Below are positions 46,046-57,524 of a stretch of 64,000 nucleotides of DNA, one piece after another (the stretch's first letter is position 1; every line of letters begins with the position of its first letter). The notes beneath the pieces were generated by a model, which was not told where the DNA came from, ran no database searches, and saw only the letters and a program-made list of their open reading frames with translations. Origin of the DNA: Caenorhabditis elegans (Eukaryota; Nematoda; Chromadorea; Rhabditida; Rhabditidae); assembly GCF_000002985.6 (NCBI RefSeq), contig NC_003281.10, positions 558,001-622,000 on the forward strand, in the 5' to 3' direction. The position numbers and the translations under genes were made by a program.

Positions 46046-47480
46046 TTAAATTTGCGTAACTTTCTTCTTTTTGCTCTCTCTTCTGACTTGAATATCACAA
46101 CTTGTGATTTTCATGTTGAATTTGGGTTCTTCATCAAGACCTTTCAGAATTATTGGAGTTTTCACAAGACGATCCGAATAGATTTCATCAAAAGTTTTCG
46201 CAACGCCCAGAGGATTCGAAACTATCATATGAAAGCTACCCACTTGTAGTTGTGGGAAGATGGATAGCATCTGCAAAAAAAACACTTAAAAAAATTAAAA
46301 ATTAGTTTACAATCTTATTCAAAATCTTAATTTAGCCTGATTTAGTGCTTGTGATTTTCCCATTTTTTGCCAAATTTTATGGTATTATTGTAAAACTCAC
46401 ATTTTGAATCACAATCGCACCCCTTTCATCAATAGAGTTTTTTCCCGAGTACACTCTAATCACCACTAGATTTTCGACCGAAACCCATTTCAGAACAGCC
46501 TCCATTTCGGAAATCGTGAGTCCAATGAGCCGAACTCTCTTTGCATTCACCCTCGTCACGTTTTCCAGATTGAACGTTTTTTCCATCGCATTGAAGTATG
46601 ATTCTCTTGGCTCACCCTGAATGAACGGTGGAACATCAACCGCGAATAGCTCAAGTTCAATCTCCGGGGTTTTGAGCAAACGTGCCACTTCAGCAAAAGC
46701 GAAATCCGAAATGCACCCGGTTTGAGTGGTTTCTCTTCCGCTATTCGACTTTCTGACGCATTTATCATCAAGTTTTGAGTATCTAGTGATCTGTGAGTCA
46801 ACTTGAACACCAATACACTCTATGCCTCTGGTCCAACGACGACCGCGCCAATGGATTCGAATTTTCTTGACCGACGTTTCATCTACACTGTCAGAGAATT
46901 GATCAGAGATTACGCTGAAACACACATTTATCAGTTAAAGGTTTAAGAAACTTCAAGGCCACGTGTAGAAGCATCACCTTCAGGCGAGAATTGCCGTTCG
47001 GTAATTTGTTTGTTGAAAAATTCGACAAATCGGCAAATTGCCGGTTTGCCGATTTGCCGGAAATTTTCAATTCCGGTAATATGCCGATTTGCCGGAAAAA
47101 AATCGATAAAATTTGCCGAAAAACTTCAATCTCTAACTTATAGTAAATGAAAAATACCTATGCTTTTCAGTATCAGAATTGCATTCTGATTCGTCATCCT
47201 CTTCTTTGTTCTCGCTCTCCTGCCTGTTACGAAGATGTGGTGGCAGGTATTTCGGAGCATTCCCGGTAGCCTTTGCAGTTGGAATCGATACAGTCGTAGA
47301 AACTTTTGCTAAACATTTCTTATTTTCTTTTATTATATAATCTGAATTATCCCAACCTTTGCGATAATTACCAGTTTTCTGGGGATCCGGCTTTGGCTGC
47401 AAACTTGCCACGAGACTACTTCCATCCCGACATCTCCAATCGAGGTCCAGCTCCGCGTTGGACTCTTTTTTAACCGGCAT
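46046..47480 (-). CDS. FTH/DUF38-like protein with YLPPHLRN motif, tandem copy B
   Basis: Three exons (47158-47480, 46401-46914, 46046-46270) join in phase to 353 aa. Exon 1 starts MPVKKESNAELDLDWRCRD and carries APKYLPPHLRNRQ near residue 80. Exon 2 has VARLLKTPEIELELFAVD, NAMEKTFNLE and NAKRVRLIGLTISEMEAVLK, the alternating strand/helix pattern of worm FTH (DUF38) domains. Exon 3 ends in a basic tail (RRESKKKKVTQI). No F-box is visible. Y(L/I/V)PPHLRN is best known from the N-terminus of DDX3-type helicases, where it is a proposed eIF4E contact, so an RNA or translation link is possible but inferred. A GCCGGCAAAT repeat sits in intron 1. Copy A lies 220 bp downstream in the same orientation. 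Confidence 0.65.
46985..47112. repeat. GCCGGCAAAT-type inverted repeat in intron
   Basis: AATTGCCGGTTTGCCGATTT, TGCCGGAAATTTTCAATTCC and GATTTGCCGGAAAAA; same family as at 455, 3290, 53105 and 58760. Confidence 0.75.
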
Positions 47481-48073
47481 GAGAGACTTTTAATATTTGA
47501 AAGTTCAGAAATAAATCAATTTTGGAAAACAAGAGACATCTACATTATGTGGCAAAGTTCACGTTTTTTAATGTTATTTTTTAATAATTCTGTGCTTTTG
47601 GAACTTTTTCAAACCCCACGTTGCAAACTTGAATTTTTGGCTACAGCCCACATACAGGAGCGATTCCCTCCAATACAGGGCTTGCATGGTAGGTAGGTAT
47701 GTTTTCAGTAATCTGTGTCTGCCTACCGACAATTTTCAATATGAACAGTTGAATGCTTGTACATCGTAGTCTACAATTTTGACAGGTTTGTTGAATGGAA
47801 ATGCAGACCTCAATTTTCAGATCATTTTGGGAGGCAGGTTTCAGACCGATCAGCCAAAAAAACAGTTGGGCCTGCCATGTGCTAATTTAATAAGCTATTT
47901 TTGAGTAGTAAAATCAATTAGTCACTATAATTTCATCAGAATTCGAATAGTTTGACAAACAAAGTAATCAATCACATCATCTTTTGTTCTTTCGTCCCCT
48001 TCTCCTGCCCATTACACTTATCAAAATCAGTTTGATATTATCATCTTCAAGCTATCAACTTTTTTTTCCAATA
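47481..48073. other. divergent promoter spacer
   Basis: This 590-bp spacer separates divergent FTH-like copy B and the transthyretin-like gene. It holds a repeat with GCATGGTAGGTAGGTATG, CTGCCTACCG, GGAGGCAGG and GGGCCTGCCATGTGC (47690-47880), partly inverted. A CTTATCA (GATA) site lies at about 48017, close to the ttr start. Confidence 0.5.
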
Positions 48074-48928
48074 ATGACTTTCCTATTCGATTGTCTAATC
48101 CTTCTGAATATCCTTATTGCCACGTGTCAAGCGATTGGAAGAACCCAGTCAACTGCCATCGAGGGGGTGTTGTTATGCGAAGATGGACCTGCCAAGGGGG
48201 TATTGATTAAGCTTTATGATCATGACACAGGTGAGTGAGAAGAGCACTTGGCAGCCTAAAGACGTTTCCTTTTTATAGTGTCACCTGATGAGCTTATGGA
48301 TTCTGCGAAAACTGATGCTGACGGGCATTTCCGCTTGAGTGGTACTGCTGACGAGGTATGCCTCAATTATTCTTTTGGATTTCAAATTTTTTGTTCAGAT
48401 CTCCGGAATCGAACCAAAAATCAACATCTACCATGATTGTGATGATGGGATTTTGGTAGGTTATGGTATTTTTTGAGCATCATCTGCTGATTCCGGTCGG
48501 GATCATGAGACAATGTTCAAAAGTTATGCGCATTTCAGCCTTGCCAACGTCGAATCACTATTTTTGTTCCGAGCAAGTATGTGTCCAACACGAAACAACC
48601 GTCAGAGGTGAGAAAAATTTAAAATAAAAAGCCTCCAGGGCTTGTACAGAATTCGGCTTCTAAACAACTATCGAAAAAAATCGAAAAGTTATGATAAACA
48701 TCATATACATACCATACATTTTTAGCGCTAATCTTAACGAATGTTCAACTAGATTTTTTTGTTAAAATTGTTGCTTCAAGTCCAATTTTTTTATTGATTT
48801 GCAGTAACCTTCTTATATTGAGTCAAACTCAGTACTGCATTAAAAAAAAATCATTTCAGACTTTCAACTTGGGACGACTCCAATTGGCCGGAAAATACGC
48901 AGGAGAATCCAGGGATTGTCTTCATTAA
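48074..48928 (+). CDS. transthyretin-like (TTR/DUF290) secreted protein
   Basis: Five exons (48074-48230, 48279-48355, 48399-48455, 48539-48607, 48860-48928) give 142 aa. The first 20 residues, MTFLFDCLILLNILIATCQA, are a signal peptide. The rest follows the nematode transthyretin-like pattern: STAIEGVLLCEDGPAKGVLI, KLYDHDT, SAKTDADGHFRLSGTADE, EPKINIYHDCDD, PCQRRITIFVP and TFNLGRLQLAGKY. Cysteines in LLCED, HDCDD, PCQRR and RDCLH probably form two disulfides. Family members are secreted beta-sandwich proteins; one, TTR-52, bridges apoptotic-cell phosphatidylserine to engulfing cells. The ligand of this member is unknown. An upstream in-frame Met exists, but the chosen start gives a clean signal peptide. 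Confidence 0.9.
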
Positions 48929-49044
48929 TTTTTGTATTAAAACATTTATTATAACCTCAACAGTTTTATGAAATAACAAAATTAACAATTTCAACCTTTT
49001 TTGTCCACACTCTCCTCGGACGATTGTTGTGTTTTGCTTAGACC
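48929..49044. terminator. overlapping convergent 3' ends
   Basis: Only 116 bp separate the stop codons of the transthyretin-like gene (+) and the bestrophin gene (minus). ATTAAA at about 48935 serves the + strand and AATAAA (minus, 48945-48950) the other, so the two 3' UTRs probably overlap. Confidence 0.55.
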
Positions 49045-51618
49045 CTAAAACGCTTTGATTTGAAAAAAAGAGCGACGAAAACTTGGGATTACCGAATCCG
49101 ATGAGTGCACCCTGTCGCCTCGATAAAAATGCGATGGCTCATGCTCCTCGCTCACAGTTTCCATAGTTGGTCTGTCTGGCTGGGTGGCTGGAAATGTTAT
49201 CAAAGACTTAGGCAACGTAAGATACCTTAAGTCACTTACATTTATTGAGCATCCCAGCTGGCATTGATAAGTTAAACTTCCTCTCCTGGCTTGGACTTTC
49301 AAGATTATTTGATGCGATTGAAATTTTCCGGTTTCGTAAGGAGTACGCGTTTCTTCTTGTGAACATACTTCCGCGTTCTGAATTTTTTCAATATTCTTAT
49401 CAATTTCAATCGAACTCTCGACATCCAAAGAGTTAGATGTCGGGTGCCACAGAACACCACAGGCTAATCAGAGATAGATTTCCTTACATAAAAATGCAAA
49501 TTTCTCAACTTACCACTAGTTGGCGGAGCATCTTCCGGATTAACCCTAACAATCTTGACTTCATCCGTCGGCGCTGCTAGCTCCACCTTGGCAGCCGATC
49601 CAGTAAGGTTTCGAGGAATTTGACTGTTTTCGGAGTAGGCAGGGAGATAGTCTGAATGTACCCTAATACAAGTGCATTGTAAATTAACAACTCACTTGGA
49701 TCCGAGAACACATCATCTACAAGGTCTGGATGGTATCCATGTGTAGTGTCAACGATCGCCATGCCTCTCTGAAATAGCGTCGTTGATGTGAAGCCCGACA
49801 TACTGAAAATGTTATCTCAGCCTACCTGATGGCCTAGAGGCAACAAATCACAATAGCTACTTGCATGTCTTGTCTCCACTAAGGCTATATAATTTTTGCC
49901 AAAAATTAGACCCCCAAAAGGAGAGGGGGTTAATTTACTTACTATGACTGAAAATTATGAGCGGAAACTGTTATCCAAAATGGCAAGCATATAGGAATCA
50001 TATAAATAATGGAAGTAAATATAGCTCACCGAAATATTGTTATCTATGATCGAGTTAACTTCAAAATCATCATCATCCTCTCCAAGCGGGTTTAGTAGAA
50101 CCTCTGCCACCTTCATCCAGCCAATCACAAAAATAAACTCCAAAACCGTCATAATTGGTACAGGCCAATCCATTTGAGTTTTCGATTTCATGTCGGATAT
50201 GAGGAATTGGCGACTGACAAGACAAATTGCAAAGTATACACGGACAGCAAGGAATACTACCTGTAACTTTTAGTTATTCAGGATCTTGAGGCAAGTTCAA
50301 CCTGCGGATATGCGATTGGAATTGGGATCGCGTCGAATTTGATGAGAGTCTCCATAGCCACTCGGAACTCTTTGATGGCCTGAAACTTTTGAACATGAAC
50401 ATATGTATATTGTGTATATAGTTTGACCTATTGATCTGCCTTCATGCAGATGTATTTCACCCACCTGTTCATGTGTCCTCACCCTGTATGAGTACGCCCT
50501 GTGTGGCAAGAGTCAGTCGTCTTACCTATGCAACTCATCACACCTAGAGGGGGTTTCTTCTCCTTTTTCTTTCAAACCCCCTTTATTGGTTGTAAATAAA
50601 CCCTATTTTATTACTACAAGTGTTCGTGTTGTTGGACACAATATATAGGAATAAATATTGATGGCAAAGTGAACGACTAACCGGGCCAACGAAAATGCAA
50701 GATACACCATTGTAAAACAAAACTTACAAAAATGACGTTATTAAACGCTGTCGGCTGATCGATGAGCTTTTGCTGATGAGCCACTAACGCCAACGAGTTG
50801 GCCCAATTGATAGGCACCCAGTAGGTTTGCGATGATTCCTGATTCACTGACTCCAACACATCGAGCTCTTCCTGTCTCATGAAACCCGCGTCCACGACGT
50901 ATTTCAGAGTGGGGAATCGACGACGGACTCTCATCGATATGTCTCGGAAAACTAGAATCTGAAAAAAAAAACTTTTTTGTCTCTATTGAACCAAACATTA
51001 AAAAAGTTAACCTGATGCAGCACTACATATCGAATGATGGCTCGTCTAGTCAATCGATCTTCTCTTCCCTTTCCAGGTAGCAAAACTGCAACGGACAAGG
51101 CTACGGACTCGATGAACGGCATCACATTCAGAGCGCTTCTCCATCTCTCAAACACCGTAGTGACAAAGAATCCAAGCATAAATGTTAGCGGTAGGTATTT
51201 CATACGATCATCCGTATGTATTGAGATCTCTTCGAAGACTCTGAAAAATTTTTTAGTTATTCGTAAACTGACAAGAAATTTTTCTAAAGCGTCCAAGAGT
51301 GGTTGGTCAAAATCTAGGCTCCCAGGTTGTGATTTAACATGTCAATTAGGTTTTCCAGCATTATTGATAATCAGTACGGCTACTAATGCACTTACGTCTG
51401 TAACTGTTTCGAAAATGCATATCGATATGCGAAATATATCGCGTAGTAGAACAAGAGCCACACAAAAAGATCACCGACAACTGACTTCCATATTGACCCT
51501 GAAGATTCAATTATGTACGCCATAGAAAAAGTAAGATGTTACCTCTCCATCTGCCCAATAGTCTTAGAAAAAGTAAGGGGTTCCCCGATGAAACATCCAA
51601 TTGATAACTTACTGTCAT
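49045..51618 (-). CDS. bestrophin-family chloride channel
   Basis: Ten exons join in phase to about 479 aa: 51543-51618, 51397-51498, 51012-51240, 50728-50958, 50302-50379, 50030-50260, 49696-49768, 49514-49651, 49240-49377 and 49045-49187. It has the full bestrophin core: [68 protein letters not shown] and [11 protein letters not shown]. The acidic Ca2+-clasp EDDDDFE falls at residues 300-306, the same positions as in human BEST1. Bestrophins form pentameric Ca2+-activated anion channels in plasma or organelle membranes. The C-terminal tail (from about 345) is variable, with a serine-rich [20 protein letters not shown] stretch. The start follows a TTTCAG acceptor 25 nt upstream. The exon 8/9 join uses an internal acceptor (AATTCAG at 49378) needed to stay in the conserved frame. 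Confidence 0.92.
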
Positions 51619-51660
51619 CTCATTTAGAATTTGAGAAAAACACCTGAAATGTTTTTAGGT
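51619..51660 (-). promoter_or_regulatory. trans-splice acceptor of the bestrophin gene
   Basis: Minus strand AAACATTTCAG followed by a 25-nt leader and the ATG. Confidence 0.5.
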
Positions 51661-53005
51661 AATGAATTACTAAGTAATGGCGACGTTGAAAAGTGGTAGA
51701 GATGTTTTTTGAATGACCAAGTCAAGTGCAATGTGATACGTATAAATACTAGTAATAGTTTATTTTTGAATCTTAGTTGAACTATAGCTTAAAAGGCTAC
51801 GGCAAAACATGGTGCATCGATCGGGAATCGATGACGTGGAGCTTGACTTATACATAAAATTTAAAACAATTTAACACAAAAATCTATGAATTTGAATGAA
51901 ATAGTTAGCTAAAAAAAGTTATCCTTTTAATTTTTCAATATCAAAACGCATAAACTTTGACACCTATATACATGTGTGGATTTGAAAAAAAAAACAAAAG
52001 TATAAGGAAAAATGAAAAAAAAAGATCTAAAATCGCGTGTACATATATTTTTGGGATATTCAAAAAACGAGCACTCTGAAACTATGAGCATTTAACAAAA
52101 TTCAAATTTTGTAGAATCCGTCTAACTGTATTTGAAGATCAGAAACAGTTTGGGTGCAACCGAACCAAAAGATGAGGTTCACTAATATAGAGATAGAATT
52201 CCAATTAATTTGTGATTGATAAATTTGATTAGAATCGAGAAATTGATAGGGTAGATTTAGACAGTGTGAGAGAAAATGGCCTTGTTCTAACGATTTTTTT
52301 GCTAATTTTCAGGTTAATGGTTCAGAAATTGTTAAATATCCTTAAAAATCGAAAAATTTAGGGGAAAAATGTTTCCAAAATTTTTCAATATTAAAAGAAT
52401 CAAAAACTGAAATAGAAACTTTCAATAATAATTTTTAATTAAAATATTAGAGTTTTCTCAAAATTTTGTAATAAAGCTAAATTGGCAACTGTGAATTCAA
52501 AAACTATTCCCAAAAAAAATGTCAGTTTCCTGGAAACTTATGTGTAACCAAATTACTTTTTAAAAATTAATATTAACTTTGTTACAGAAACTTGTTGAAA
52601 TTTAATTTTTATTATTTACAAATTTAAATTAGGCACGATAAGTAAATTAAAATCTTTTAAAAATCCAGAAAAAAAGTTTAATTTCACAACAGAGATCAGA
52701 AATTCTAATTTTTGACGGTCACACTCGCCAAAAATTTCCACTACTACAGAAAAATCATGACATCTAAATTTGTGTCTTTTGCCAAAAAGAGAAGAACTCG
52801 TTCTTCTCTCTTCACTAGTGATCTATAGGTTGGCCAGCAGTGCCTTAATGTTTACCCATGTCAGTTTTGAATTCTTCGAAATTCGAATTTCTTTTATTAA
52901 ATTTTGCATGAAAAAGTAAGAGGAAATATAGGCAAATACAGACAGATAGATAGTATGGGAAAAAGCAGGAATTTGAAAAAAATACAATTAAAAACAGAGG
53001 TTGTT
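51661..53005. other. AT-rich spacer / probable 3' UTR of the Jupiter-like gene
   Basis: No exon chain seen. Several minus-strand AATAAA signals (for example near 51760 and 52890) could end the Jupiter-like transcript. A GGCTACGGCAAAAC block and TCGATCGGGAATCGATGACG (51795-51835) stand out from the AT background. Confidence 0.4.
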
Positions 53006-56000
53006 TTAGGCAGCGACTTGTTGTTGGGATGGTGATGGCTTGATTTCTCCGGTCACTGGGTTACGAGCTGAAAATTATTACACTTAGAGGTTAATTTGAT
53101 TTTAGGATATTTTTTGGTGGAAACCTGTCAGCCAAATCGGCAAATCTGCAAATTGCCGGAATTGAAATTTCCGGCAAATCGGCGACTCGGCAAATTGCCG
53201 GAATTAAAAAATTTTCCGGCAAATTGTAGAGTTGCCGAATTTGCCGAATTTGCCGAAAAAACGGCAATTGCCGAAAATGTGGTTTTGCACTTTTTTTGGA
53301 AAATTTCAGAATTTCAATTTCAATTGGCAAAAATTTTAAAACTACTCACAAACAACTTGAACGGTCCTCTTAGGAGTTCTGGATGGAGACGCTGGAACAT
53401 CATCAAAAATCTGTGATTTGAAGGTTGGTGTGACCCGCTTTGGAGATGCCACTGCTGGAGGATCCTGTCCGAAAAGACGGTCACGGGTGTTGCAGTGCTT
53501 CTGAAAATTCGAAAAATTTAATTTAGGGATATAAATAAGTACTCTAGAGATATTGAATTTCACTATTTTCAAATTTTCATTGTTTCACCGTGGGAATCGC
53601 TTTGCAACCGGATATATATATATTTTTTTAGAAAAGCACAAAGTACTATTAAGCTTTCTTGAATAAAAACTAGTTTTATTTTGGTTGAAAGTATGAATAA
53701 TAACTTGAGAAGCAATTTATGATGTCGAATTCTTAAAAAAAATTATTTTGATAGTTTAGGGATCTTATAAATAAACCCTGAACTTGATGAAACTATTTTT
53801 GAGACTTTAGAAATCTTCAATCTTAAGCATACCAAAATGCAAGGAAACTTTAAAAAATTGAAATCGACGTCACAATTTTCTCGGTGAGATTTATAACGCA
53901 ATATTCATTATTCACACCAATTTTTCATATAATTTTCGCATATTCCGTTGAAAACCACAAATCTTCCAGTTCCCTGACCCAATTTTTTTCCAAAAACGTT
54001 ACGAAATTGAGCTGCTGGGTTTGCAGTGAGTTGACTCATCTCTTCCGTCCCATTGTCATTTGCCTAATTGAATTGTCTCGGAGCGTTTTTGGAAGACCCG
54101 CTTTCCCCCGCGCGAAAAGTCGCGTTTAATGAGATTTTTGTGATGAAATTCAACCGCAATTCCCGAGATTAAGTCTGATTGGGGGGAGGAATTTCGCATT
54201 TCAACACAAGTTTTATGGGTTCCCAATAGGGAATTCTCATCATTCGAAATGACTTTCGAGCTGTCAGAAAGAGTGACACGTGGCATTTTTAAAAAATAAA
54301 AATTCTGAATCTTTCAGGGGAAAAAAGCTGAATTTATGGGTTTTGATGGGCTCAATGACTACAAAAATACGTGAATTACAGAAAATAGGTGTAAATTTTT
54401 AGAACACGTCAAAGTTTCACCAACACTAATGAGAAAAAATCAAATTATGTTCAAATTAAAAATTTGTTTAATTTCTCACTTAAGAATTCTTCGAACGTTT
54501 ATGAGCAATTTGGGATGTCAAATTCCATTTTGGATAAATTTGAATTTTATGGTTAATTATTGAATAAGAAGTATAAAAGATAACAAAGAATAATTTAGCA
54601 TCGTAAATTGTTTTATGTCAACTCAAAGCTGCAAGGAACCCTTTTGAGCAATTTTTGTTGTCAAGTTCCATTGGAGATATCATCTTTTGCACTGGTTCCA
54701 ACCAACCCCATGTCATTACTCAAAATGGACCAACAATCTAGTCGGTCAATCATTTAGGGACCAGATGAGTAATTGGGGAGAAGGTTTTTAACCATTGGTT
54801 CTTCCAGAAATTCATCACAGTACACCCTGCGTGTCAGGAATTTTTAAGATGGAGGAAAAAAGTGAGAAAAAATTAATTAAATTTTTTTGTTTTATTCACT
54901 ACTTCCTTTTCCCTGTGATGGACTTTTAGACTTCAACATATGAGAAACAAATTCAATTTGTTTGTCACTATACTCTGCCCCCTAGCCACTTTCAAATTTC
55001 AATTTCAATACTCTTTTTTTTTTCTTTTTTTCGTGTGTGCTTTTCCAAGAGAGTCCCAAAAGAGTCATCAAGAGGGCGCAAGACGTCAACGTCTTTTGAA
55101 AAGGATACATGTTTTGATGTGTCCCATTGGGATTCGCCAACAAGAGTTCCGGATTTCCAAGCAGTTATCTCACCTAGGGAATGCACAAAATACTTCAAGA
55201 GGAATTTGGGATGAACTGTGCAGTGAAGTGGAAAGGTAGTGATTTGGAAGCGGCCGACACGTTCGGGGGTTCCGCGCGGTACTATACATTCGGATACATG
55301 CGGAGTGAGTGAGGCCGGCTCGGCGAGCGCTGAGGCTTCATGGGAGCCATACATGTACTAAACTTCTGATCACGGTTCAGAGTTAGGTGGAATTTGACAT
55401 GGAAAGCCGCTTGTCAGGAAAAATTCCGATGTCCTTATTAAAAAAAAAGAGTTCGCAACTAATTTTAACCGGAATCGTCATCGAAAAGAGCTCGGAAAAA
55501 AAATAAATTTATTTAATTCACATAGCCAACTGCTCGTTCAGATTTTTTGTGACAAAATCGATCACAAGACTTTTGAAAACGATTTCCTAAAATTTTTCGT
55601 CCAATATTTGACCTAGAAAACTGCTCATCTTAATTTTCCAGTTTTTTTTCGTGAAAGTTTCCCCTTTTCACCACACCAATTCTCGACTCTTTTGAGAGTT
55701 TCGTTTTTCTCAAACTCTGTGTGGGTGCTCTTTTTATGTGCACATTTTTCTTTTTCGGCTTTTTCTCTCTGCACAATTTGAAGCCCACCACACATTTCAA
55801 TGCTTATTTTCCCTCCGACATTCCTAGATTTCTTAATAGCCCACACGCCGATTGGGAAGGGACAATGGGGGATTTTTCCAATATGGGAGTGAGCTTGGGG
55901 ATATATAAACAAGCTATTTGACGAAGGTTTCAGAGGTTTTAGGTGAAAAATAAGACAAAAACATAGGAATTAACTATGGTTTTAGCTAGAAAACGGAGGT

Positions 56001-56526
56001 AGACCACAATAATTGTGAATGGAAACGAAAATTATCATTTGACAGAGAATTGAAAGCCAAGTGCGGATAAACCTGATAATCGATAACAATTTTTACTGAA
56101 AAAGTCTTGAACGGCAGTTTATGATGCCATATCCTACTTTGGATCCTTAATAATCGGACATTTGGCGAGCAATTTTTGATGTTAAATTCCAAGTTTTTGA
56201 TAGTTTTCCTGTACGCTGACAATTTTAATGAGTAAGTTTTATACATGAACATTTTTTCCAATGTGCTGGGTTTGTTAATCAAAAATGTCTTGAAAATCTC
56301 CGTTGCGAACACAAGGATCCCCGTTGTTTTTGTTTCTCAAACATTACCCCCCCCCCCCCCCTCCCCGGTCCTTGCCCCAAATATGTTCCGTTTTTATGAA
56401 AAACAATACGTTTTGGTGGGTCCCAATGAGATTCCAGTCGATTACCCTCCTACTACTTACATGTGGGGTCAATGGAGCATGAGTTGGTGGAGCTGGAGCT
56501 TGAGCTGGGGCGGCGGCGTCGGACAT
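53006..56526 (-). CDS. small Jupiter/HN1-like microtubule-associated protein, two alternative first exons
   Basis: Common exons 53350-53500 and 53006-53067 encode NTRDRLFGQDPPAVASPKR, a Ser/Thr-Pro stretch and the end SRNPVTGEIKPSPSQQQVAA. Two candidate first exons both end in LTPH at a phase-0 donor: 1a at 56461-56526 (MSDAAAPAQAPAPPTHAPL..) giving 92 aa, and 1b at 55298-55354 (MYGSHEASALAEPASL..) giving 89 aa. The RLFG, a downstream basic K(S/T)xI-type segment and a C-terminal RNPVTG are shared with fly Jupiter and its HN1/JPT relatives, small disordered microtubule-binding or signalling proteins. The family call rests on these short motifs. A GCCGGCAAAT repeat lies in the last intron. Confidence 0.6.
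53105..53295. repeat. GCCGGCAAAT-type inverted repeat in intron
   Basis: AATTGCCGGAATTGAAATTTC, GGCAAATCGGCGACTCGGC and TGCCGAATTTGCCGAATTTG; generates spurious open frames on both strands. Confidence 0.75.
56347..56361. repeat. 15-bp poly-C tract
   Basis: Fifteen C in a row, then TCCCC, about 100 bp inside intron 1a of the Jupiter-like gene; G-quadruplex-capable on the minus strand. Confidence 0.9.
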
Positions 56527-57524
56527 TTTCAGGATACTTGGGATTATCTGGAATATCAAATTGCATTTGGGTTCACTAAAGGGCAAATAAGCACGAAAAC
56601 TTGGTTTTTAGAATGATAAAATCTAGGAATTTCGAATTACACTACATTTGTAGGTTCTCGATAGACCCCGAACACGTTGTGTGCCTCATTTCAGAAAACC
56701 TTAGTCTTAAAACAATTCCCAGAACCTAGAATTCTGAAAAAACGACCAGGAAACAGCTAAAAACATGGAATGAATGAAATGGGAGGAAAGACGAAGAAGG
56801 GCGCCACCAAAATGGGCGGAGCCTAAAAAGGGGCTCCTGAAAAGATGAAGAGAGAGAGAGAGAAAAGATACGAAGGGAAATGAGCGGGAAAAATGGACAC
56901 AAAAATACGGAAACAATTGGGTTGAAGGAGAAGAAGGACAGGGGAAAAGGGGTATTTGGAAAAAATTGACCTGAAAATTGAGGTTAGAGGCGTCTCGGCT
57001 TTACGGTAGGCTTTACGGTACAAGTCTGAAAAAAAGAAGATTCCAAATGGCAATCCTTGAAACTGAACATTGAATGTAGGCAAGTAGGCATGGCAGGCAA
57101 ACCATGCTTGCCTCATGTCGACCCCCTACGCGCCTATCTAACCCCTCCTGCCGCCTTTTCTTTCAAAATTTTAGATTCAGCGCACCGTCCATCTATGTTA
57201 TCCAAAAAATTCAACTCACTCCATTCTCCTCCCAACATAAAAAATGCTCATTTGTTCGACCAAATTGTGCTTCCCTCCTCTGAAAGAAACATGAAGACCA
57301 CCATAAAATGTCGGGGACCACTGCCATAAAAAACGTATTAATTGCCTTCCAGACATTCAATTATTAAGCCCAGTTCTAAAGATCAGAGCACAAACTTCGG
57401 AGCTTCGAAGCCCCAAAAAAATATAAATAAATAATTTATTTCACAATTTGTCAATATATGTGTGTGTGTGTCAAAAGTTTTAAGTTTCCAAATAAATGAA
57501 TAAATAATTCAAAAGTCGTGAGTT
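56527..57524. other. promoter and spacer between the Jupiter-like and Cys-rich genes
   Basis: No gene supported. It contains GGGCGGAGCC (56813), a GAGAGAGAGAG run (56850) useful for GAGA-type factors, duplicated TAGGCTTTACGG (57000-57020) and a GTAGGCA/GGCAGGCAAACC block (57078-57105). Minus-strand AATAAA at 57435-57440 probably ends the Cys-rich gene. Confidence 0.45.

Noticed and set aside
51034..51525. 163-codon + strand open frame
   Set aside because: Antisense to bestrophin exons 2-3 and crosses their splice sites.
54992..55354. 120-codon extension of alternative exon 1b past its donor
   Set aside because: The useful protein part stops at the GT donor after LTPH; the downstream part is unstructured and includes the splice site.
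56245..56616. 123-codon + strand open frame with WGQWSMSWWSWSLSWG
   Set aside because: Complement of the Ala/Pro-rich alternative exon 1a; includes a homopolymer C tract.
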